Shown one piece after another: positions 55,731 through 64,000 of a DNA stretch of 64,000 bases. The notes below the pieces were generated by a model. The model saw only the letters and a list, made by a program, of their open reading frames with translations. It ran no database searches and had not been told where the DNA came from. Numbering within the stretch: the stretch's first letter is position 1; every line of letters starts with the position of its first letter. The position numbers and the translations under genes are program-made. Origin of the DNA: Candidatus Omnitrophota bacterium (GTDB lineage: Bacteria; Hinthialibacterota; Hinthialibacteria; Hinthialibacterales; Hinthialibacteraceae); the NCBI GenBank assembly GCA_040755155.1, contig JBFMBP010000054.1:1-64000 (forward strand), given 5' to 3'.

Positions 55731-56746
55731 GTTCCATGCCGGCCTTCTTCACGTCCAAGCGAAACAACGCGATTCTCGCCATTGCGGCCGTCGTTTTTAT
55801 CCTTTTGGGAATCTTCACTCCTTTTTTCCGCATCGTTTTCGGAGTGATCGTTCCCTATATGGCGATACTGATTTTTCTTGTAGGCGTTGCCGCCCGCGTT
55901 TGGCAATGGGCCAAATCGCCGGAGCCTTTCCGCATCCCCACATCCTGCGGCCAGCAATTATCGTTGAAATGGATGCCATCCAGCAAATTGGATAATCCCA
56001 GCACTACCCTGGGCGTTATTGGCCGCATGGCGTTGGAAGTCCTCTGCTTCCGCTCCCTCTTCCGCAATACGAAAGCGGAATTGAAAAGCGGCCCGCGGCT
56101 GGTTTATGGAACGAGCAAATATTTATGGCTGGGCGCATTGGCGTTTCACTGGTGCTTCCTGCTTATTATCCTTCGCCATTTGCGTTATTTCGCCAATCCG
56201 GTTCCTTCGTTCGTTCTCTTCCTGGAATCGTTGGATGGATTTTTTCAAATCGGCGTCCCCATCCTCTATATCAGCAATTTAATCATCCTGGGAGCGCTGG
56301 CTTTTCTTTTATTCAGAAGGCTGCTGGAACCTAAACTGCGTTATATCTCGCTTCCCGCCGATTATTTTCCATTGCTGTTGATCTTGGGCATCGTTTTGAC
56401 GGGAATGTTGATGCGCTATACGGCGTGGAAGCCGGACATCGTCGGCGTCAAGGAATTGGCGATGGGATTGGTTTCATTCCGTCCAGCGATTCCAGCAGGC
56501 ATCGGTTGTCTCTTTTATATTCATCTATTTTTGGTGTGTACGCTAATCGCCTATTTTCCCTTCAGCAAGTTGATGCACATGGCGGGGATTTTCCTCAGCC
56601 CCACGAGAAATATGGCTAACAACAACCGAATGCAGCGCCATATCAATCCGTGGAATTATCCCGTAAAGGTTCATACCTACGAAGAATGGGAACACGAATT
56701 CCGCGATAAGATGAAAGCGGCGGGATATAAATTTGATAAGGAATAA
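55727..56746 (+). CDS. dsrM: DsrM, cytochrome b membrane subunit of DsrMKJOP
   Basis: A 339-residue NarI-like membrane protein with about six hydrophobic segments and paired histidines for heme b (ALAFHWCFLLIILRHLRYF; HLFLVCTLIAYFPFSKLMHM). It takes electrons from menaquinol and passes them to DsrK. It starts inside the stop of the RsbRD-like gene and is followed by a 58-bp inverted repeat before dsrK. Confidence 0.93.
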   Translation: MSSMPAFFTSKRNNAILAIAAVVFILLGIFTPFFRIVFGVIVPYMAILIFLVGVAARVWQWAKSPEPFRIPTSCGQQLSLKWMPSSKLDNPSTTLGVIGRMALEVLCFRSLFRNTKAELKSGPRLVYGTSKYLWLGALAFHWCFLLIILRHLRYFANPVPSFVLFLESLDGFFQIGVPILYISNLIILGALAFLLFRRLLEPKLRYISLPADYFPLLLILGIVLTGMLMRYTAWKPDIVGVKELAMGLVSFRPAIPAGIGCLFYIHLFLVCTLIAYFPFSKLMHMAGIFLSPTRNMANNNRMQRHINPWNYPVKVHTYEEWEHEFRDKMKAAGYKFDKE

Positions 56747-56749
56747 AGA

Positions 56750-56807
56750 GGGTAAAGCAGGCGTCCCGCCTGCATTCAAAAAAACAGGCGAGACGCCTGT
56801 TTTACCC
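56750..56807. repeat. 58-bp inverted repeat between dsrM and dsrK
   Basis: Arms GGGTAAAGCAGGCGTC and GACGCCTGTTTTACCC (56750-56765 with 56792-56807, one mismatch) flank a second self-complementary pair GCAGGCG/CGCCTGC and an A-run. This is REP-like intergenic repeat wording. No related copy was seen elsewhere in the window. It could be a processing or stability site within the dsr transcript. Confidence 0.7.
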
Positions 56808-56918
56808 GTAAATTCGGAATATAGAGGCTAAAGAAGGGCGCACCGCGCTCATGTATCTTAAGACATAGGATTTTTATCATAACGCCAAAAAAACGGAATC
56901 ATCGAGAAACGGTGCAAA

Positions 56919-58553
56919 ATGGCGGAACATTTCAACAAAAAACCCGAAGAAGTCGTCCGAATCGATTACCATCCGCCGCAGAAAGCGTGGATGGATCCGA
57001 CGATCGATTTCGAGAAGAAGAGAGGCAATTGGTGTTACGGCGCAGCGGCGAAGAACACAAAATACCTCGATCTTCCCCATCCCAGGGACTGGCATCCAAC
57101 AGATGAAGATTGGAAACTGCCGGAGAATTGGAAAGAAATCATCCTGGAGGGCATCAAGGAGCGTTTGGAAAAATACCGCTCGTTCCGGCTCTTTATGGAT
57201 ATCTGCGTCCGGTGCGGCGCCTGCGCCGACAAATGCCATTATTTTATCGGCTCCGGCGATCCTAAGAATATGCCCGTTCTGCGCGCCGAACTCTTGCGCT
57301 CCATCTACCGCAACGATTTTACCACGGCGGGAAAAATCCTGGGGCAATACGCTGGAGGCCGCGAACTGACGGTCGATGTCATTAAGGAGTGGTTTTACTA
57401 CTTCTTCCAATGCACGGAATGCCGCCGTTGCTCCGTCTTCTGCCCCTATGGCATCGATACCGCCGAGATCACCATGCACGCGCGGGAATTGCTCAGCCTT
57501 TTGGGCATCGGCATCAACTGGATCATGGAACCGGCGGCGAACTGCTTCCGCACCGGCAACCATCTCGGCGTTCCGCCCCATGCTTTCAAGGATAACGTCG
57601 AATTCGCGGCGGACGATCTTAAGGACGTTACCGGCGTCGAGGTGGAAACGCCGATCCACAAGAAAGGCGCCGAGGTTCTCGTCATCGTCCCCTCAGCCGA
57701 TTATTTCGGCAATCCCCATTACTACACGTTTTTGGGTTATTTGGCGCTCTTTCACGAAATCGGGCTTGATTTCACTTTCAGCGCCTACGCCTCCGAGGGC
57801 GGCAACTTCGGCCTCTTCCATTCCCGCGAAATGATTAAGCGGCTCAACGCCAAAATTTACGCCGAAGCCAAGCGCCTGGGCGTCAAATGGATTCTCGGCT
57901 GCGAGTGCGGCCATATGTGGCGCGTGCTTCATCAATATATGGACACCATGAACGGCCCAGCCGACTTTTTGGAGGAACCTGTCTCTCCCATCACAGGAAC
58001 CCGCTTCGAAAATGCGAAGTCGACCAAGATGGTCCACATTTGCGAATTCACCGCCGACTTGATCCAGAACGGCAAGATCAAACTAGATCCCCGCCGCAAC
58101 GATCATTGGAAAGTTACGTTCCACGATTCCTGCAATCCGGCGCGGGCGATGGGCTTGATCGAAGAGCCTCGCTATATCCTGCGCAACGCCTGCAATTATT
58201 TTTACGAAATGCCGGAAAATACCATCAAAGAACAAACCTTCTGCTGCGGCAGCGGCTCCGGCCTGGGCACGGACGAAAATCTGGAGATGCGTCTGCGCGG
58301 CGGCTTGCCCCGCGCCAACGCCGTGAAATACGTGCGCGACAAGCACGGCGTCAACGTGTTGTCCTGCATCTGCGCCATCGACAAGGCCACTCTGCCGGAC
58401 CTTCTAAAATATTGGGTTCCAGACGTGGATGTTTGCGGCGTTCACGAATTGGTGGGCAACGCCTTGATTATGAAGGGAGAAAACGAACGCGCCACGGACC
58501 TTCGCGGAACTCCCATCAAAACCAACGGCGGCCAAGGAGAATCGCAGCCATGA
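56919..58553 (+). CDS. dsrK: DsrK, catalytic iron-sulfur subunit of DsrMKJOP
   Basis: A 544-residue HdrD-like protein. Ferredoxin motifs CVRCGACADKCHYF and CTECRRCSVFCPYG (about 91-175) and the catalytic region with SCNPARAMG, TFCCGSGSG and SCICAIDK, which binds a special [4Fe-4S] cluster thought to act on the DsrC trisulfide. N-terminal VRIDYHPPQKAWMD and FYYFFQ are typical of DsrK. It overlaps dsrJ by four bases. Confidence 0.95.
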   Translation: MAEHFNKKPEEVVRIDYHPPQKAWMDPTIDFEKKRGNWCYGAAAKNTKYLDLPHPRDWHPTDEDWKLPENWKEIILEGIKERLEKYRSFRLFMDICVRCGACADKCHYFIGSGDPKNMPVLRAELLRSIYRNDFTTAGKILGQYAGGRELTVDVIKEWFYYFFQCTECRRCSVFCPYGIDTAEITMHARELLSLLGIGINWIMEPAANCFRTGNHLGVPPHAFKDNVEFAADDLKDVTGVEVETPIHKKGAEVLVIVPSADYFGNPHYYTFLGYLALFHEIGLDFTFSAYASEGGNFGLFHSREMIKRLNAKIYAEAKRLGVKWILGCECGHMWRVLHQYMDTMNGPADFLEEPVSPITGTRFENAKSTKMVHICEFTADLIQNGKIKLDPRRNDHWKVTFHDSCNPARAMGLIEEPRYILRNACNYFYEMPENTIKEQTFCCGSGSGLGTDENLEMRLRGGLPRANAVKYVRDKHGVNVLSCICAIDKATLPDLLKYWVPDVDVCGVHELVGNALIMKGENERATDLRGTPIKTNGGQGESQP

Positions 58554-58933
58554 TCTACGACAAGGAAAAAATCGTTCCGGGAATCGTCGTCTTCATTGTT
58601 CTCTTCACTTTTCCCGTTTGGTACAACCTGGCGTTCGGCAGCGGCGAGGGCGCTCCCAAACCTGAACTCCCGGCGCAAGAGAAGCAGTGCGTGGAATCGA
58701 AAGAATACATGCGGACGCAGCACATGGACCTGTTGAACCAATGGCGCGACGCCGTGGTTCGCAGCGATATGCGCCTCTATCTCTCTTCCGAAAACGGCGC
58801 GAAGTTCGAGATGAGCCTTACCAATACTTGCTTGAAATGCCATCCCAACAAGACCCGATTTTGCGACCAATGCCACGACTACATGGCGGTCAAACCGTAC
58901 TGCTGGGATTGTCATATCGCCCCTACGGAGTAA
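58550..58933 (+). CDS. dsrJ: DsrJ, periplasmic triheme cytochrome c
   Basis: A 127-residue protein with an uncleaved N-terminal anchor (GIVVFIVLFTFPVWY) and three CxxCH motifs near the C-terminus: CLKCH, CDQCH, CWDCH. ATG 58550 overlaps the dsrK stop (ATGA); the open frame further upstream lies inside dsrK. The unusual mixed-ligand heme known in DsrJ cannot be judged from sequence. It is the periplasmic end of the Dsr complex. Confidence 0.95.
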   Translation: MIYDKEKIVPGIVVFIVLFTFPVWYNLAFGSGEGAPKPELPAQEKQCVESKEYMRTQHMDLLNQWRDAVVRSDMRLYLSSENGAKFEMSLTNTCLKCHPNKTRFCDQCHDYMAVKPYCWDCHIAPTE

Positions 58934-58938
58934 ATGCG

Positions 58939-59733
58939 ATGGCTGTCGATCGAAGAAATTTTATCAAAATAACCGGGCTGGCCGCCTTGGGCGGAGCGGC
59001 GGGGAAAGAAGCGATGGACGCGCTTGCTCAGAGCGAAGCCAAATTCTCCCCTATGGATAATGCGCTCCACGGCAAGCGATGGGCGATGGCCGTTGACCTA
59101 AAGAAATGCAAAAAGGACAACGGCTGCAAAGATTGCATCCACGCTTGCCACAGCGTTCATAACGTTCCCGACTTCGGAAATCCCAAAGACGAAATCAAGT
59201 GGATTTGGAGAGAACCTTACGAAAAGGCTTTTCCCGATCAGGAGAACGAATTCGTTCCCGATGATTTGCTCCACGCCTCCGCGCCGCTTCTCTGCAACCA
59301 TTGCGACAATCCGCCTTGCGTGCGCGTCTGCCCCACCCAGGCTACATGGAAGCGGCAGGACGGCATCGTCATGATGGATTGGCATCGCTGCATCGGGTGC
59401 CGCTATTGCATCGCCGCCTGCCCCTACGGCTCCCGCAGTTTCAACTGGCGCGATCCACGCGGCGCGGACGCCGAGGGAAAACCGTATATCAAAGAACAAA
59501 ATCCCGCCTTCCCGACGCGGATGAAAGGCGTAGTGGAAAAATGCACTTTCTGCGACGAGCGGCTCGCCAAGGGCCTCAAGCCCGCCTGCGTAGAGGGCTG
59601 CAAGCAAGCCGCGCTGGTTTTCGGCGATTTGGACGATCCCGAATCGGAAGTGCGCAAACTGCTGCGGGAAAACTTCAGCATCCGCCGCAAGCCCGGCTTG
59701 GGCACGCAACCGGAAGTGTACTATATCGTATAG
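58939..59733 (+). CDS. dsrO: DsrO, periplasmic iron-sulfur subunit
   Basis: A 264-residue ferredoxin-type protein with a Tat signal (DRRNFIKITGLAALGGAAG). Multiple cluster motifs: CKKDNGCKDCIHAC, CNHCDNPPCVRVCPTQ, CIGCRYCIAACPYG, CTFCDERLAKGLKPACVEGC; four [4Fe-4S] sites as in NrfC-like proteins. It starts five bases after dsrJ and works with DsrJ and DsrP on the periplasmic side. Confidence 0.94.
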   Translation: MAVDRRNFIKITGLAALGGAAGKEAMDALAQSEAKFSPMDNALHGKRWAMAVDLKKCKKDNGCKDCIHACHSVHNVPDFGNPKDEIKWIWREPYEKAFPDQENEFVPDDLLHASAPLLCNHCDNPPCVRVCPTQATWKRQDGIVMMDWHRCIGCRYCIAACPYGSRSFNWRDPRGADAEGKPYIKEQNPAFPTRMKGVVEKCTFCDERLAKGLKPACVEGCKQAALVFGDLDDPESEVRKLLRENFSIRRKPGLGTQPEVYYIV

Positions 59734-59743
59734 GGAACGAACG

Positions 59744-60895
59744 ATGTTAGAAAATGCTCTTAAAGGCTCACGACGCTATTGGGGATGGATCGCCTTTCTG
59801 GCGGCCGTCATCGGAATCGGATTTCTTTGCTACCTGCGTCAGCTTCACTACGGCTTGGGCATCACCGGCATGAGCCGCGACGTAACTTGGGGATTCTATA
59901 TCGCCCAGTTTACTTTCCTCGTCGGCGTGGCCGCCTCGGCGGTCATGGTCGTATTGCCGTACTATCTTCACAATTTCAAGGCGTTCGGCAAAATCACGAT
60001 TCTCGGCGAATTTTTGGCGATCTCTTCCGTCACCATGTGCATCCTCTTCGTCCTCGCTGATTTGGGGCAGCCGATGCGGATGGTCAATATGATTTTATAT
60101 CCCACGCCGAACTCGATCCTTTTTTGGGACTTGATTGTACTCAACGGTTATCTCTTTCTCAACGTAATCATTTCGCGCGTTATGCTGGATTCGGAGCGCA
60201 AAGGCTTAGAGCCTCCGAAATGGATCAAGCCGATCATCTACCTTTCCATTCCTTGGGCCGTCAGCATCCATACCGTAACGGCTTTCATCTACTGCGGCCT
60301 GGGCGCCCGCCCCTTCTGGCTGACGGCGATTTTGGCCCCGCGCTTTCTCGCTTCGGCGTTCTCGGGCGGTCCCGCCTTGTTGATTCTCCTCTGCCTGATT
60401 CTGCGCCGCGTTACCCGCTTCGACGCTGGTAAGGAGCCAATCCAGAAGTTGGCGCTTATCATAACCTATGCGATGGCGGCCAACCTCTTTTTCGTCTTGA
60501 TGGAAATCTTCACCGCCTTTTACAGCGATATGCCCGAACATACGATTCACTTCCGCTATCTCTTTTTCGGCATCGACGGCGCCCGCAATCTCGTCCCCTG
60601 GATGTGGACATCGGAAATTCTGGGCATCGTCTCTCTCGTCCTGTTGATTGTTCCCTCCACTCGTCGAAACGAAAGCATCCTCACCGCCGCTTGCGCCGGG
60701 ACTTTCATCTCTTTATGGATCGATAAAGGATTGGCGATGGTCGTGGCGGGATTCGTCCCTTCACCGGTAGGGAACGTAACCGAATATTGGCCCACAGCGC
60801 CGGAATTAATGATCTCGTTGGGCGTTTGGGCGATCGGATTCTTGATTCTGACTGTACTCTATAAAATCGCTCTTACAGTCAGGGAAGAAATCTAA
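59744..60895 (+). CDS. dsrP: DsrP, NrfD-like integral membrane subunit
   Basis: A 383-residue membrane protein with about ten hydrophobic segments and the NrfD/PsrC pattern (GLGITGMSRDVTWGFYIAQFTF near the N-terminus, then LADLGQPMRMVNMILYPTPNS). It interacts with menaquinone and completes DsrMKJOP. It lies 10 bp after dsrO and is the last gene of the dsr cluster. Confidence 0.94.
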   Translation: MLENALKGSRRYWGWIAFLAAVIGIGFLCYLRQLHYGLGITGMSRDVTWGFYIAQFTFLVGVAASAVMVVLPYYLHNFKAFGKITILGEFLAISSVTMCILFVLADLGQPMRMVNMILYPTPNSILFWDLIVLNGYLFLNVIISRVMLDSERKGLEPPKWIKPIIYLSIPWAVSIHTVTAFIYCGLGARPFWLTAILAPRFLASAFSGGPALLILLCLILRRVTRFDAGKEPIQKLALIITYAMAANLFFVLMEIFTAFYSDMPEHTIHFRYLFFGIDGARNLVPWMWTSEILGIVSLVLLIVPSTRRNESILTAACAGTFISLWIDKGLAMVVAGFVPSPVGNVTEYWPTAPELMISLGVWAIGFLILTVLYKIALTVREEI

Positions 60896-60997
60896 TCGCA
60901 AACCTATTCAATCCTGTCATGTTCCATGATTAAAATGGAATATTTTCTTTGATAGATGCAGGATGCCAGCAAATAATCCGTCTTAGCATTGGAAAAC

Positions 60998-61021
60998 AGG
61001 GCATCCTTTTGGGGATGCCCT
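60998..61021 (+). terminator. hairpin after dsrP
   Basis: A 9-bp stem AGGGCATCC/GGATGCCCT with a 6-nt loop, about 100 bases past the dsrP stop. The following AAATTCTTA is only weakly T-rich. It marks the probable end of the dsr transcript. Confidence 0.6.
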
Positions 61022-61157
61022 AAATTCTTAACGCAACGGCTTGGCCTCCAGGGAGGGATTCAACCTGAGTTTTCCATTGCGAAATAATTTTTAATAATAA
61101 CTCATTCTAACAATTGGAGTTAGCGTCTTCATTAGTGTAGTGTTAATAATTAGGCTA

Positions 61158-61186
61158 TTGACAGGCTGCAAATGCAGGTATATTAT
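61158..61186 (+). promoter_or_regulatory. sigma-70 promoter of the transposase gene
   Basis: TTGACA (61158-61163), 17-bp spacer, TATTAT (61181-61186), 33 bases before the ATG at 61220. Near-consensus. Confidence 0.65.
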
Positions 61187-61219
61187 ATAAAATGTAGTGT
61201 TATTTATTGGGAGACGAAC

Positions 61220-62953
61220 ATGGTCGGACACCTTTACCCCAAAACCATTCGAGGAACCACCTATTACTACTACCAGCGCACTTGGCGCGAAAAGATCAAT
61301 CCCCGCGACCACGGCAAGGCGCGCGGCTCGGGAAAGAGCCGCGTGCGCACCCAATCCATCTATCTGGGAACCGCCGAATCGATTTTCCGCCAGTTGAAAA
61401 GCGGCCGATCGCCCCTGGAAATCCGTCATCGGGAATTCGGCTTTGCGGCGGCGATCTATCAGACCGCCGTCGAGATCGGACTCGTTTCTCTCCTGCGCCA
61501 ACACATCCCCGGCGAACGCTTCGGCCTCCCTCGCTGGCTGTATTTCCTTCTCCCCATCATCAACCGGCTGCAGCACGCCACCAGCAAGCGGCGCATGGGC
61601 GAGTGGGCGCAAACCACCATCTTGCCCGATCTGCTCGGCTTCGATCCTCAACGTTTGACCAGCAAAACCTTTTGGTACGCGGCGGACGACGTCATCAGCG
61701 AGCGCGAGTTGCGGGAGCGGCGCAGGAAGGAACCCGACGCGGCCGACGATCTGTTCGCCGGATTGGACGATTCCACGTTCCGAACGATCGAAGAAGAACT
61801 CCTGCAAAACTTGCCTTCGCATTACGATCTGTCGCAAGAGATTTTCTTCTATGACACGACCAACTTTTTCACCTATATCGAGGAACCGGTTCGCGCGCTT
61901 TTGCCGCAGACCGGCCATAATAAGGATTGTCATCATCATTGCAAGCAGGTGGGCTTGGCTCTGTGCGTCGAGAAGGAATGGGGAATCCCTTTGTTTCACC
62001 GATTGTATCGGGGAAACGCGCATGACAGTCAAACCTTCGCGGGCGTTGTGGAGGAACTCCTCGCGCAGCTGCGGGCGGGGTTTCGTCAGATCGAGAAGTT
62101 AGTGCTGGTGTTGGACAAGGGCAACAATTCGCCGGAAAATTTCGCCGCTTTGCAGGGAAAACTGCATTGGGTGGGCAGTCTGGTTCCTTCCCATTTTCCC
62201 GATCTTCTGCAACTCCCGTTGGGAAATTATACGGGAGAGGCCGAAGCGGTTCGCTATTACCGTTGCCGACGCGCCGTGTTCGGCGTCGATTGCGTGCTGG
62301 TGCTGACCTACAATTCCCAACTGGCGAAAAAACAGGAACACTCTCTGCAGAACGGAATCGAGAAACTTAAACGGCGAATTATGGAAAAGTGGGAATCCTA
62401 CAAACGCAAACCCCCGCGCGTTCCGGCCGGGATCGTTCGCTTGATGGAGGAGAGCCGCTATGGAAAATATCTCGCCGCGACCTATCGCAAAGGAAAACTC
62501 GCGATTTCGGAAACAGAGGCGGCGGCGGGCCAGCGCCAACGGTTTGGTAAAAATTTGTTGTTCTGCAGCAATCCGGAGGCCGAGAGCGCGTGGATCATTA
62601 CGCAATATCGCAGCAAGGATCGGATTGAACAGGATTTCAAACTGTTGAAAAATCCCGAATTGATTCGCTGGCGTCCGGCTCGTCATTGGACGGATACCAA
62701 GATTCGCGCCTCTGGATTTTGTTGCGTCATGGCGCTGCTTTTGATCCAAGTCATGCTACAGAAGGTGGAGCGCGCGGGATTGCGCATGAGCGCCGCCGTC
62801 TTGAAGGAAGAATTAACCGATCTGCGGGAAATCGTCATGGTGTATGAGGATCAGTCCGCCGAAATGAAAATATCCCGCCGCAGTTCCGTTCAACGCAAAC
62901 TGTGGAACCTTTTCGATCTCGGCTCTATAGAACAACGGTTACCCTACACCTAA
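61220..62953 (+). CDS. IS1634-family DDE transposase
   Basis: A 577-residue transposase of the IS4-like/IS1634 type. N-terminus MVGHLYPKTIRGTTYYYYQ; catalytic residues visible as FFYDTTNFF (first D), LVLDKGNNS (second D) and YRSKDRIEQDFKLLKN (E, in the Y-x2-R-x3-IE-x3-F pattern). GGGAGA precedes ATG 61220; the upstream in-frame ATG at 61172 overlaps the promoter. The frame is complete, so the element may be active. Confidence 0.9.
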   Translation: MVGHLYPKTIRGTTYYYYQRTWREKINPRDHGKARGSGKSRVRTQSIYLGTAESIFRQLKSGRSPLEIRHREFGFAAAIYQTAVEIGLVSLLRQHIPGERFGLPRWLYFLLPIINRLQHATSKRRMGEWAQTTILPDLLGFDPQRLTSKTFWYAADDVISERELRERRRKEPDAADDLFAGLDDSTFRTIEEELLQNLPSHYDLSQEIFFYDTTNFFTYIEEPVRALLPQTGHNKDCHHHCKQVGLALCVEKEWGIPLFHRLYRGNAHDSQTFAGVVEELLAQLRAGFRQIEKLVLVLDKGNNSPENFAALQGKLHWVGSLVPSHFPDLLQLPLGNYTGEAEAVRYYRCRRAVFGVDCVLVLTYNSQLAKKQEHSLQNGIEKLKRRIMEKWESYKRKPPRVPAGIVRLMEESRYGKYLAATYRKGKLAISETEAAAGQRQRFGKNLLFCSNPEAESAWIITQYRSKDRIEQDFKLLKNPELIRWRPARHWTDTKIRASGFCCVMALLLIQVMLQKVERAGLRMSAAVLKEELTDLREIVMVYEDQSAEMKISRRSSVQRKLWNLFDLGSIEQRLPYT

Positions 62954-63174
62954 TCCCTCTCTATCTTCCTTCCTCTCAACGAGTTATATTCAGAATAAGA
63001 CGCTTCTTGGAAAACTCAGGTTCAAGTAGAAAGAAAAATTCTTGTTTTTTGCTTGCGCCGGGTATATTTTTTGTGAAATATGGCATAAATAATATTATAT
63101 AATGGTATCAGATAGATTCTTAACATGCAGCGCTGACGAAGCGAAACAACGCCGGACAGTTAAAGGAAAACAAG

Positions 63175-63999
63175 ATGTCGATCGTAACGATTTCCTATGG
63201 CTCCAGCGGCATCCGGGGCGGCTTGGCGGAAAATGCGGCGGAGAAGTTGGGTTATAACTTCGCGGGTCGGGAAACGTTGTCTCTCGCTTCGCAGAAATAC
63301 GATATCCCGGAGGAAAAACTATCTTACGCTCTCCATCACGGTCCTTCCTTCTTCGGCATGTCCACCGCTGTGCGCAAACGTTATATCGCCTGCATTTTCG
63401 CTTCGGCGGCGGAAATTCTGCTGCGGGACAATTTGGTTTACAATGGCCCGGCGGGGCATGTCATCGCCCAAGGCGTTTCCCACATTCTGAAAGTCAACCT
63501 CATCGTATCGCTCGAAGCCCGCATCTCTTTCCTCATGGATCGCGATAATATCTCAATGGAAAAAGCGGAAAAAATCGCCGCCAAGGAAGATGCGGATCAA
63601 AAAAAATGGTCCTCTCTCTTTTTCGGGATGGACGCTTCCGATCCTAACTTGTTCGATCGGATCATTGATGTCAGCCGGATCGGCGTGGATGAAACCGTCG
63701 AACAAATCGCAGAGGCCGCCCGCGAAAAAAAATATCAGCCGATGACCTATTCGATGCAGTGCATACGCAATAAAGAGTTGGCTTACCGGGCGACCGCCTG
63801 TTTGATCGATCTCGATCCCGAAATCCGAGCGCACAGCGAAGAGGGCGCTGTTTTTGTTCACGCCAAGACGATGGGGCGGGCGAAAGAGAAGAATCAAGCG
63901 CTTATCCGGGAACGCCTCGAAGCCTTTCCGGACGTAAAAAAAATCGAAATTCATATGGATGAAGATTTGATCGACCGCATGGGGGGAGTGTTGCGCTAG
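63175..63999 (+). CDS. cytidylate-kinase-like family protein
   Basis: A 274-residue cytosolic protein whose first 200 residues follow the cytidylate kinase-like family: MSIVTISYGSSGIRGGLAENAAEKLGY in the P-loop position, GRETL, GPAGHVIAQGVSHILKVNLI, RISFLMDR and DRIIDVSRIGVDETVEQI. The P-loop lacks the classical GKST lysine pattern, as in other members. The last 70 residues (DPEIRAHSEEGAVFVHAKT...) form a BON-like or ACT-like alpha/beta tail of unknown role. AAAGGA precedes the ATG. Members are common in sulfate reducers; function unproven. The gene ends one base before the window end. Confidence 0.75.
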   Translation: MSIVTISYGSSGIRGGLAENAAEKLGYNFAGRETLSLASQKYDIPEEKLSYALHHGPSFFGMSTAVRKRYIACIFASAAEILLRDNLVYNGPAGHVIAQGVSHILKVNLIVSLEARISFLMDRDNISMEKAEKIAAKEDADQKKWSSLFFGMDASDPNLFDRIIDVSRIGVDETVEQIAEAAREKKYQPMTYSMQCIRNKELAYRATACLIDLDPEIRAHSEEGAVFVHAKTMGRAKEKNQALIRERLEAFPDVKKIEIHMDEDLIDRMGGVLR

Positions 64000-64000
64000 A

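Larger units (their letters stand above)
61131..62954 (+). mobile_element. IS1634-type insertion sequence
   Basis: It encodes one complete DDE transposase. Left end ATTAGTGTAGTGTTAA (61131-61146) and the inverse of the right end, ATTAGGTGTAGGGTAAC, match with gaps; exact ends and target duplication were not determined. The right end overlaps the transposase stop codon. It separates dsrP from the cytidylate-kinase-like gene. Confidence 0.7.

Overview
The window looks like chromosomal DNA of a Gram-negative, dissimilatory sulfate-reducing bacterium. It holds outer-membrane porins, a TonB-dependent receptor, a Tat-exported ferredoxin and a triheme cytochrome c. It also holds nearly the whole electron-transfer and enzyme set of sulfate respiration: aprBA, qmoABC, dsrABD, dsrN, dsrC and dsrMKJOP. 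ATP sulfurylase and pyrophosphatase are not in the window. The phylum cannot be fixed by eye. The gene style (GH78 rhamnosidase, many PAS histidine kinases, dispersed hairpin repeats, dsrD together with a DsrL-like gene) would also suit an uncultured lineage outside the classical Desulfovibrio group, and a dsrAB or AprA tree is needed.

Layout. 1-121 is the end of an IS3-family element that runs off the left edge. 0.5-13 kb is a catabolic and envelope region: MFS sugar permease, two tandem porin paralogues, a vapB-like antitoxin with a broken toxin, a secreted alpha-L-rhamnosidase, an orphan coiled-coil protein, and an amidohydrolase plus sodium/solute symporter pair. 13.7-27 kb is a signalling region: a NarX/NarL-type pair, a large PAS hybrid kinase, and a five-gene set (secreted protein, TonB receptor, YfiR-like protein, CHASE8-like hybrid kinase, receiver protein with a degenerate HPt domain). 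27-30 kb carries a ferritin-like protein, a CobA-HemD fusion for siroheme, and a HEAT-repeat protein.

30-61 kb is the sulfate-respiration island. aprBA, two small cysteine-rich genes and qmoABC plus a NarI-like subunit come first. They are followed by an AT-rich patch with a methyltransferase and a decayed glycosyltransferase, then a PAS kinase with two receivers, an HdrD/TmcB-like protein and a CoA-disulfide reductase-rhodanese fusion. Next comes a DsrL-like NAD(P)H flavoprotein directly upstream of dsrABD, then dsrN, dsrC, an RsbRD-like sensor and dsrMKJOP. The island ends at a complete IS1634-type element; a cytidylate-kinase-like gene lies beyond it.

How it fits together. AprBA reduces APS to sulfite with electrons passed from menaquinol by QmoABC. 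DsrAB, with amidated siroheme supplied by the CobA-HemD and DsrN enzymes, reduces sulfite onto DsrC. DsrMKJOP reduces the DsrC trisulfide. The DsrL-like protein would add a direct NAD(P)H link to DsrAB or DsrC. The embedded PAS kinase and receivers are placed to sense redox state or sulfur supply. Several kinds of inverted repeat (a pair of about 155-170 bp MITE-like palindromes, two families of 25-33 bp hairpins and a 58-bp hairpin between dsrM and dsrK) lie between genes. No tRNA, rRNA or CRISPR array was seen.
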